A DNA stretch of 5,110 bases. Source: Opitutia bacterium UBA7397. Lineage in GTDB: Bacteria; Verrucomicrobiota; Verrucomicrobiia; Opitutales; UBA953. Of this stretch, positions 1 to 5,110 are shown piece by piece (the stretch's first letter is position 1; every line of letters begins with the position of its first letter). The stretch lies in assembly GCA_002470605.1 (NCBI GenBank), contig DKND01000016.1, forward strand, positions 4,289 to 9,398, written 5' to 3'. The position numbers and the translations under genes were made by a program. Under the pieces are notes generated by a model that was given only the letters and a program-made list of their open reading frames with translations, searched no databases and was not told where the DNA came from.

Positions 1-1041
1 GCCCACGAGGACTGGCAGAAGGGGCTGATGTGGACCTACGCTTACCACCCGCGGGTGCCGGAGAAGATGCGCCTCGCGTTCCAGAAACTCGGCCTGGCGA
101 AGGATGAGTTTAAGGACAACGGCAATTGGCCTCGCCAACTCTATGTCCGCGAAGCTCGCCGAATGATCTCCGATTACGTTATGTCCGAAAAGAACTGCCG
201 TCGCGTCGAGGTCATCGACGACTCCGTCGGCATGGGCGCCTACAACATGGACTCGCACCACATCCAACGCTTTGTGACCAAGGAAGGCTTCGTCCGCAAC
301 GAGGGCGACGTTGAGGTCGGCAGTAAACCCTACCCGGTCAGCTACCGCAGCCTCCGCCCCAAGGCCTCCGAATGCACCAACCTCCTCGTACCGGTCTGCA
401 TGAGCGCCAGCCACATCGCCTACGGTTCGATCCGCATGGAGCCCGTCTTCATGGTGCTCGGTCAGTCCGCCGCCACTGCCGCCGGCCTCGCCATCGAAGG
501 AAATACTTCCGTCCAAGCTATTGATGTCGGTGCACTCAAGGAACGTCTCCTCGCCAGCGGGCAGATGCTCGACTTCGTGACGACGACCCCAGCGGCTGGC
601 ACCGGCCGCGGCACCGGTAAGACGAAGCTCGCCGGCATCATCGTCGATGACAACGAAGCCACGATCAAAGGGTTCGAGACGACCGGCTCCACCTCCGCAG
701 GCTTCGTTGGCGACGGCTATCGCCACGACGGCAACGCCGAGAAAGGCGCGATGACGGCGCGCTTTACCCCCGCCCTGGCCGCCGCCGGCTCTTACCGCGT
801 CGCCGTCTCGTACAGCATCAACGCCAATCGCGCCACGAACGTCCCCGTCAAGATTCATCACGCCAACGGCGAGACCAAGGCCATCGTGAATCAGAAGCTC
901 AAGCCGAGCGACGGCCTCTTCCATGTCGTCGGCACCTTTGAGTTCGCCGCGGGCAAGGACAGCTGGGTCGAGATCGGCAACGCCGGCACCGATGGTTACG
1001 TGATCGTCGACGCCGTGCAGTGGCTGCCGATTAAGCGCTGA
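1..1041 (+). CDS. FAD-dependent oxidoreductase with C-terminal golvesin-like domain (5' truncated by window)
   Basis: The reading frame is open from the first base, so the gene starts upstream; 346 residues plus TGA are visible. The visible N-terminal half matches the C-terminal part of the FAD-dependent oxidoreductase family (FAD_oxidored, PF12831) common in Planctomycetota and Verrucomicrobiota. Signatures are RQLYVREARRMISDYVM (nt ~133-186), YNMDSHHIQRF, PVSYRSLRPK, and LLVPVCMSASHIAYGSIRME followed by GQSAATAAGLAI (nt ~385-495). The Rossmann GxGxxG dinucleotide site should lie upstream of the window. A Thr/Gly/Ala-rich linker (nt ~583-630) leads to a beta-rich domain (nt ~631-1038) resembling the golvesin/xanthan lyase C-terminal domain: IIVDDNEA start, GDGYRHDG, FTPALAAAGSYRVAVSY, and VIVDAVQWLP at the end. 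That domain is generally thought to help bind carbohydrate or the cell surface. The substrate is unknown. The stop lies 27 bp before the next gene, so co-transcription is likely. Third codon positions are strongly G/C (19 of the first 20 codons). Confidence 0.88.
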   Translation, partial: AHEDWQKGLMWTYAYHPRVPEKMRLAFQKLGLAKDEFKDNGNWPRQLYVREARRMISDYVMSEKNCRRVEVIDDSVGMGAYNMDSHHIQRFVTKEGFVRNEGDVEVGSKPYPVSYRSLRPKASECTNLLVPVCMSASHIAYGSIRMEPVFMVLGQSAATAAGLAIEGNTSVQAIDVGALKERLLASGQMLDFVTTTPAAGTGRGTGKTKLAGIIVDDNEATIKGFETTGSTSAGFVGDGYRHDGNAEKGAMTARFTPALAAAGSYRVAVSYSINANRATNVPVKIHHANGETKAIVNQKLKPSDGLFHVVGTFEFAAGKDSWVEIGNAGTDGYVIVDAVQWLPIKR

Positions 1042-1067
1042 GCCGCCCAACCTCGCCCCCCTCAATT
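1001..1067 (+). repeat. Direct repeat copy A: 3' end of oxidoreductase gene plus downstream spacer
   Basis: This stretch covers the last 13 codons and stop of the oxidoreductase gene and the C-rich spacer up to TCAATT, just before the ATG of the DUF4838 gene. The coding part (1001-1041) matches 4059-4099 at 34 of 41 positions by hand alignment without gaps. The spacer match (1042-1067 versus 4100-4120) needs about 5 bases of gap and is weaker, but both copies end in TCAATT. Together the two copies bracket the DUF4838 gene. Confidence 0.75.
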
Positions 1068-1068
1068 C

Positions 1069-4026
1069 ATGCACCCTATCCGCCTCGCCTCCGCCCTGCT
1101 CATAGCCCTGCAGCTCGCATGGGCGGGAGAACCGCTTCTCGTTGAAAACGGCGTGGCACGGGCGGAAATCATCCTTTCCGAAACGCCCACACGTTCACAG
1201 CGTTTGGCGGCTCAAGAGTTTCGTGACGATATCGAAAAGATTTCCGGCGCTCGCCTGCCAATCGTAAACACACCGAGCGGGAAGATGCCCTGCAAGGTCT
1301 TCATCGGGCGCAGCAAGCATACTGACACGCTCGGGATACCACCCGGCGGCCTCAAGTATGGCGCGTATCGAATCACAACCGGTGCCGACTGGATGGCGCT
1401 CATCGGTGATGACAGCGACTTCACGCCCATAGCACCCTACGCACAAAACAATAGTGACATCAAACGCGCCCAGAAGGAGTGGGAAGGACTCACCGGCTCC
1501 CCTTGGGGCATGCCGAACATGGGCCTTTATAAACATAGAATACGTCTGCCCGGCGATACGGGCAAGCCGGACGGTACAATCACCGCCAAAAACGAGACTC
1601 TCGATCTCTGGGGTCTCGATGAGCGCGGCAGTTTTAACGCAGTTTGCGCCTTCATGCATAAACTCGGTGCCAGATGGTACCTGCCAGGCGAACTGGGGGA
1701 GGTCATGCCGACGATGACGACCATCGTTTTGCCGAGAGTCGACGAGACCATACAGCCCGACTTCATGCTCCGTCAGTTCAACTTCCGTTTCGGCACAGTC
1801 GGTCCCCTCACGGCAAAATGGGCGATGCGCCTTGGCATCCGCAATGACGACTCCCTGCAAATCGCCCACGGTATGGCAACTATGACGGGTAATGAGGCGA
1901 CTTTCTCGGCCCACCCGGAGTGGTTCGCACTTTATGGTGGCAAGCGCGACATCAAGCCAGGCTCATCCAAGAACCAGCTGTGCTACTCAAATGACGAACT
2001 CTTCCAGGAAACGGTGCGATGGGCCAGAGCTCAACTCGACACCTATCACTTCCGGAGCGTGTCCATCATGCCACCCGATGGCTACGGCGCCATCTGCGAA
2101 TGCGACAAGTGCAAGGAAAAGGCATCTCCTGAGCGTGATCGAAAAGGCCTGCTCTCCGACTACGTGTGGGATTTCGTGAACCGCGTAGCCAAGGAGATCG
2201 GGAAAACGCACCCTCACGCCAAGGTTCTTAACTGCGCTTATGGTACCTATACGCTCCCGCCACTGAAAATCCGCAAGCTCGAACCTAACGTGCTGGTGTG
2301 TATCGTCGGTGGACGCCGACCAATGAACGGCGGACAGAATATGGCGGTCGGCGAAAACGAACCGACGGCCCTCCGCGAGGCATGGTTATCGAAGTCTGAC
2401 AATCCAATCCTGAATTTCGAAAACTATCCGTTTACCGATCGTGGGTGGTATCTGCCCGCCTTTGCGGCACACGCTCTTGGCGACTCCCTGAACGCCACCA
2501 AAGGCATGTCACAGGGCGAAGACATCTGGCTGACTGTTCGCAACGATTTCGATAAGTCGGGGATAGGCTTCAACCACTTTCTCGTCTACTTCACAGCCCG
2601 CATGCAATGGGGTGGGCGGAATGCCGACTCCGAGGCGATCTTGAAGGAATACTGCAGGCTATTCTACGGTCCGGCAGAGAAGGAAATCCTCAGCTTCTTC
2701 AACTTCTGCGAGGTAAACTGGTCGGCCATGGAAGCGGATAAATCGAAGGCCGACGAAGCCCTCGCCCTCTTCGCTCATGCGAAAGCCCAAACCGACGCTA
2801 CCAGCATCTATGGCCGACGCCTCGCTCTCATCGACGACTTCCTCAAAGGACTTAGGATGAAGTCTGATCAGCTCGGCCAGAAACGTGGTCCAGTGCCAGC
2901 GGTTCGGATGGTCGGCGACGCAAGCGGTATCGTGATTGATGGACAACTGGATGATGCGTACTGGCTTAATTGCCCCATAGCAGCCACCGGTAAGTTCCGC
3001 GAACTGGAGACCGGCCGCCTACCCACCTTGGGGACTTCATACAAAGCCGGATGGCAAGGCAACAGCCTCTACCTTGCTATACGCTGCGACGAACGTCTGG
3101 GCGAGAAACCCAATATCACCACCATTAAGGATGGAGACGACGCACTTTGGCGAGGCGATGCGGTGATTATCCAGGTCGCGACCGAAACGCATTCTTATTA
3201 CACCATCGCAGTGAACCCCTCCGGGGCGTCAGCCTGCCTAGACCGGGGCGCACCGAACGGCGCCACGGCCGCGTGGGATGCCCAAGCCGAAATCTCCACA
3301 CGTATCGCTGACGGCTATTGGACCATCGAGCTGCGCTTGCCCATCACGCAGGATGAGAATGACCCGCTCCATCAAATAATCGGGCGAAAGCCCACGCAAA
3401 GCCTGCCATGGCATATCAATCTTTGTCGTCAGCGCATTCGGGCTGACGGCATCGAGCGCAGCGCTCTTTCGCCGACGGGTACCGACCGTTTTGATGAGCC
3501 CATGAAGTTTGCCCATTTCTATGATGGCCGGTCTCACCCTTTCGTTGCGGATCCGAGTGTCCGTGATTTCGCCACGGCGCTCCGTGACGTTGGCAAACTA
3601 CGCCCGCTGAGCGAAGCCCTTAAGGCCAACCTCGCCTTAACTGAAGGCAAACTTACTGATTTCCAAAAATCCGCCGCGCTCGAGCAAGCCGCATCCATCG
3701 CCATCAGTCTCAAGAATTTCAATCAGGCGACTGACCTCGCCGCCCAAATCCCTGTTGCCGCCGTTCGGAAAACCGTAGCGATGCAAAATCTCATCGCCCA
3801 AGGCAAAGCACTCGAGGTCGTCGCGCAGTTCGCGACTGAGGACATCGAACAATGGCCTTTCTGGAAACGCGGTGACGGCTATCTCACCCGCGGGCGGGCC
3901 TTCGTTGCCGTCAAGAAACCAGCCCAAGCCGAAAATGACCTGACGCATGCCCTCGCATGGCTGAGCGATGAGCGCTCCCGCAAGACTGCGCAGCAGGGAC
4001 TCCAAGCCCTCCGCACCCTGAAGTAA
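1069..4026 (+). CDS. Secreted DUF4838 protein with GH67N-like, CBM9-like and helical C-terminal regions
   Basis: This 985-residue protein is complete. Its N-terminus is a signal peptide (Arg5, hydrophobic stretch 6-18, likely cleavage AWA|GE after residue 19), which supports the ATG at 1069; no Shine-Dalgarno is visible. Residues ~22-220 resemble the alpha-glucuronidase (GH67)/GH20-like N-terminal domain: RLAAQEFRDDIEKISGARLP, later DERGSFNAVCAFMHKLGARW and YLPGELGEVMP. Residues ~230-560 match DUF4838 (PF16126): FNFRFG, MRLGIRNDD, HPEWFALYGGKR, MPPDGYG followed by a CxCxxC cluster (343-348). Residues ~610-820 look like a CBM9-type carbohydrate-binding domain, opening with the hallmark IVIDGQLDDAYW. 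Residues ~835-985 are alpha-helical and Ala-rich, with a TPR-like segment near GRAFVAVKKPAQAENDLTHA. DUF4838 proteins are related to glycoside hydrolases and found in glycan-degradation loci, but their reaction is unproven; a glycan-binding or glycan-cleaving exported protein is the inference. Codon use is less G/C-biased than in the preceding gene (for example 13 of 20 third positions G/C from nt 1441). Confidence 0.87.
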   Translation: MHPIRLASALLIALQLAWAGEPLLVENGVARAEIILSETPTRSQRLAAQEFRDDIEKISGARLPIVNTPSGKMPCKVFIGRSKHTDTLGIPPGGLKYGAYRITTGADWMALIGDDSDFTPIAPYAQNNSDIKRAQKEWEGLTGSPWGMPNMGLYKHRIRLPGDTGKPDGTITAKNETLDLWGLDERGSFNAVCAFMHKLGARWYLPGELGEVMPTMTTIVLPRVDETIQPDFMLRQFNFRFGTVGPLTAKWAMRLGIRNDDSLQIAHGMATMTGNEATFSAHPEWFALYGGKRDIKPGSSKNQLCYSNDELFQETVRWARAQLDTYHFRSVSIMPPDGYGAICECDKCKEKASPERDRKGLLSDYVWDFVNRVAKEIGKTHPHAKVLNCAYGTYTLPPLKIRKLEPNVLVCIVGGRRPMNGGQNMAVGENEPTALREAWLSKSDNPILNFENYPFTDRGWYLPAFAAHALGDSLNATKGMSQGEDIWLTVRNDFDKSGIGFNHFLVYFTARMQWGGRNADSEAILKEYCRLFYGPAEKEILSFFNFCEVNWSAMEADKSKADEALALFAHAKAQTDATSIYGRRLALIDDFLKGLRMKSDQLGQKRGPVPAVRMVGDASGIVIDGQLDDAYWLNCPIAATGKFRELETGRLPTLGTSYKAGWQGNSLYLAIRCDERLGEKPNITTIKDGDDALWRGDAVIIQVATETHSYYTIAVNPSGASACLDRGAPNGATAAWDAQAEISTRIADGYWTIELRLPITQDENDPLHQIIGRKPTQSLPWHINLCRQRIRADGIERSALSPTGTDRFDEPMKFAHFYDGRSHPFVADPSVRDFATALRDVGKLRPLSEALKANLALTEGKLTDFQKSAALEQAASIAISLKNFNQATDLAAQIPVAAVRKTVAMQNLIAQGKALEVVAQFATEDIEQWPFWKRGDGYLTRGRAFVAVKKPAQAENDLTHALAWLSDERSRKTAQQGLQALRTLK

Positions 4027-4045
4027 GCGCAGATAAATTAGACAC

Positions 4046-4099
4046 AACACAGACATCTTGATCATCGACGCCGCGCAGTGGCTGCCGGTGAAGCGTTAG
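4046..4099 (+). pseudogene. 3' remnant of a golvesin-domain gene (paralogue of the upstream oxidoreductase tail)
   Basis: Read in the frame ending at TAG 4097-4099, this stretch gives NTDILIIDAAQWLPVKR-stop. The end of the upstream oxidoreductase reads TDGYVIVDAVQWLPIKR-stop. The frame is closed upstream by TAA at 4034-4036 and has no start codon, so it is not a gene by itself. Over the last 13 codons the changes are conservative (V to I, V to A, I to V) plus one silent change and a different stop codon. That pattern suits a tail of a once-functional paralogue rather than a fresh copy of the upstream gene. The left breakpoint lies between about 4027 and 4058. The DUF4838 gene sits where the rest of this paralogue would have been. 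Seen directly: the similarity. Inferred: the loss of the rest of the gene. Confidence 0.75.
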
Positions 4100-4120
4100 T
4101 CGCCCTCCCTCCCTTCAATT
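4059..4120 (+). repeat. Direct repeat copy B
   Basis: This is the partner of the 1001-1067 repeat. It contains TGCCGG-type tail codons, the TAG stop and a C-rich spacer ending in TCAATT. The two copies lie in the same orientation about 3.06 kb apart and flank the DUF4838 gene. The 41-bp coding part is 34/41 identical; the spacer part is shorter here (21 versus 26 bases). Confidence 0.7.
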
Positions 4121-4181
4121 GACGGATAATGAAGCGTGTCCAGCCGAGTTCCGCCTAGCCAACCGGAAAGGTCCTTCGATA

Positions 4182-4201
4182 ATCGGGTACATCATCCCGA
4201 T
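4182..4201. repeat. Inverted repeat overlapping the sulfatase start codon
   Basis: ATCGGG (4182-4187) and CCCGAT (4196-4201) form a perfect 6-bp stem around an 8-base loop, TACATCAT. The right arm includes the first two bases of the sulfatase ATG (4200-4202). In RNA the hairpin would partly occlude the start; in DNA it could be a small operator. A 6-bp stem can arise by chance, so function is unproven. Confidence 0.3.
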
Positions 4202-5110
4202 GAAGCCACTCACCTTCCTCTGCCTGTTGCTCACTTCGCTAGCACCGCTTCTGGCGGCTGAAACGAAGAAGCCCAACGTGCTATTCATCGTCGCGGATGA
4301 CCTGGGTTACGGCGAGCTGGGTTGCTATGGCGGCAACGGAATCCCTACGCCGAACATCGATCGGCTCATCGCCAAGGGCGCACGCTTCACGGATGGTTAT
4401 GTCACAGCCCCCTTTTGTGCTGCATCCCGTGCCGCGCTGATGACCGGACGATACCAGACGAGCTTCGGCTTCGAGTTCAACCCGATCGGCAGCAAGAACC
4501 TGCAACCAGGCATCGGCCTCCCCGTCGGCATCCCCACCATCGCCGATCGCCTACGCACTGCGGGCTACCACACGGGCCTCGTCGGCAAATGGCACCTGGG
4601 CGGCACTGCCCCCTTCCACCCGCAGCAGCGAGGCTTTGACGAATTTTTCGGCTTCCTCCACGAGGGCCATTATTTCGAACCTGAGCCCGGCAAGGGCAAT
4701 ACGACCTGGCTACGTCGTAAGAATCTGCCAGACGACGCGATGGGCCGCTGGACCTCCCCCGATGGCCGCTTGGTCCTGAGCGATCATCTGAAGTCCGACG
4801 AACCCGAATACAATAAGGACAATCCCATTCTCCGCGGCCAAGTCGTCGTCAACGAACCAAGCAATCTCACCGATGCGTTCACGCGTGAGGCGATGGACTT
4901 CTTCGACCGCTCGAAGGAGAAACCTTTCTTCCTCTATCTGGCCTATAACGCCGTCCACAGCCCGATGCAGGGAACCGACGTCCACATGGCGCGCTTCAAG
5001 GACATCCCCGACGTGCACCGACGCATCTTCGCCGCGATGCTCACGCACCTCGACGATTCCGTGGGTAAGCTTTTGGCCAAGCTCGACGCTAATGGGCAGA
5101 CCGAGAACAC
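4200..5110 (+). CDS. Secreted family S1 sulfatase (3' truncated by window)
   Basis: 303 codons are visible and the frame runs open to the window end. The ATG at 4200 is chosen because it begins a clear signal peptide (MKPLTFLCLLL..., likely cleavage LLAA|ET after residue 20), followed at once by the sulfatase opening PNVLFIVADDLGYGELGCYG. No Shine-Dalgarno is visible. Active-site features of type I sulfatases are present: Ca-binding Asp33-Asp34, the formylglycine motif CAASR (Cys73 to Arg77) followed by AALMTGRYQ, Lys130 and His132 in GKWHLG, and His253 in YNAVHSP. The LDDSVGKLL segment (~284-292) is also typical. The second Asp-Asn metal site (usually near a SDNGG motif) should lie beyond the window. 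The enzyme would hydrolyse sulfate esters, probably from a sulfated glycan, in the periplasm or outside the cell; arylsulfatase versus N-acetylhexosamine- or fucose-sulfatase cannot be decided here. Cys73 must be converted to formylglycine by a maturase encoded elsewhere. Confidence 0.93.
   Translation, partial: MKPLTFLCLLLTSLAPLLAAETKKPNVLFIVADDLGYGELGCYGGNGIPTPNIDRLIAKGARFTDGYVTAPFCAASRAALMTGRYQTSFGFEFNPIGSKNLQPGIGLPVGIPTIADRLRTAGYHTGLVGKWHLGGTAPFHPQQRGFDEFFGFLHEGHYFEPEPGKGNTTWLRRKNLPDDAMGRWTSPDGRLVLSDHLKSDEPEYNKDNPILRGQVVVNEPSNLTDAFTREAMDFFDRSKEKPFFLYLAYNAVHSPMQGTDVHMARFKDIPDVHRRIFAAMLTHLDDSVGKLLAKLDANGQTEN

Larger units (their letters stand above)
4027..4199. other. Intergenic gap with gene remnant, no clear promoter or terminator
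   Basis: The 173 bp between the DUF4838 stop and the sulfatase start divide into an A-rich stretch (4027-4045), the golvesin-tail remnant (about 4046-4099), a C-rich spacer ending in TCAATT (4100-4120), and about 80 bp of leader. The leader holds two GATAAT hexamers (4125-4130 and 4178-4183), each one base from the -10 consensus, and one TTGACG (4119-4124), close to the -35 consensus. None is paired at 16-18 bp, so no sigma70 promoter is called. There is no GC-rich hairpin with a T-run, so no intrinsic terminator is called after the DUF4838 gene. Confidence 0.6.

Noticed and set aside
1195..1914. 239-codon open frame on the minus strand inside the DUF4838 gene
   Set aside because: It lies entirely antisense to a well-supported gene with clear domains, and its translation shows no recognisable family or signal.
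1069..4026. Transposon carrying the DUF4838 gene
   Set aside because: There is no transposase and there are no terminal inverted repeats; the flanking direct repeats are gene-end sequences, far longer and more diverged than a target-site duplication.
3637..4065. 142-codon minus-strand open frame across the DUF4838 3' end
   Set aside because: It is mostly antisense to the C-terminal helical region, and its Leu/Glu/Gly-rich composition is what the complement of that coding sequence would give.
4129..4158. Nine-codon frame MKRVQPSSA upstream of the sulfatase
   Set aside because: It is too short, has no ribosome binding site and shows no attenuator-like codon bias; chance is sufficient. It could be the start of a lost gene, but nothing supports this.
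4119..4183. Possible sigma70 promoter from TTGACG and GATAAT hexamers
   Set aside because: The elements are spaced wrongly: one GATAAT begins immediately after TTGACG and the other lies more than 50 bp away.
4200..4259. Lipoprotein signal in the sulfatase because of Cys8
   Set aside because: Cys8 lies inside the hydrophobic core and the preceding residues TFL do not make a lipobox; an ordinary signal peptidase I site at LLAA|ET fits better.
4710..5048. 112-codon minus-strand open frame within the sulfatase gene
   Set aside because: It is antisense to conserved sulfatase sequence, with no recognisable domain.

Overview
The window reads as part of a polysaccharide-degradation locus from a GC-rich, probably sulfatase-rich bacterium of the Planctomycetota-Verrucomicrobiota group. 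That placement is inferred from three things. The gene families (FAD-dependent oxidoreductase with a golvesin-type tail, DUF4838 protein, family S1 sulfatase) are typical of these phyla. All three genes lack an obvious Shine-Dalgarno sequence where their starts can be seen. Two of the three carry visible export signals. The species cannot be named from the sequence alone.

Layout: all genes are on the + strand. Positions 1-1041 hold the 3' part of an FAD-dependent oxidoreductase gene that ends in a golvesin/xanthan-lyase-like beta domain. After 27 bp comes a complete 985-residue secreted protein (1069-4026): a GH67/GH20-like N-terminal domain, a DUF4838 core, a CBM9-like carbohydrate-binding domain and a helical, TPR-like C-terminus. 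A 173-bp gap follows (4027-4199), and then the 5' part of a secreted sulfatase (4200 to the window end) with the formylglycine motif C-A-A-S-R.

The most notable observation is in that gap. Positions about 4046-4099 encode a start-less tail ending DAAQWLPVKR-stop. It closely matches the last residues of the upstream oxidoreductase (DAVQWLPIKR-stop), and the similarity appears to continue into the untranslated DNA up to a shared TCAATT. The DUF4838 gene is therefore bracketed by imperfect direct repeats. A second, paralogous golvesin-tailed gene probably once stood here and was replaced or deleted when the DUF4838 gene arrived, or the 3' end was duplicated together with the insertion.

Working together (inference): the sulfatase would remove sulfate esters from an extracellular or periplasmic glycan, the DUF4838/CBM9 protein would bind and possibly cleave it, and the oxidoreductase would act on a carbohydrate or related substrate. 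The glycan cannot be identified from this window. I see no RNA genes, CRISPR arrays, transposases or convincing terminators.
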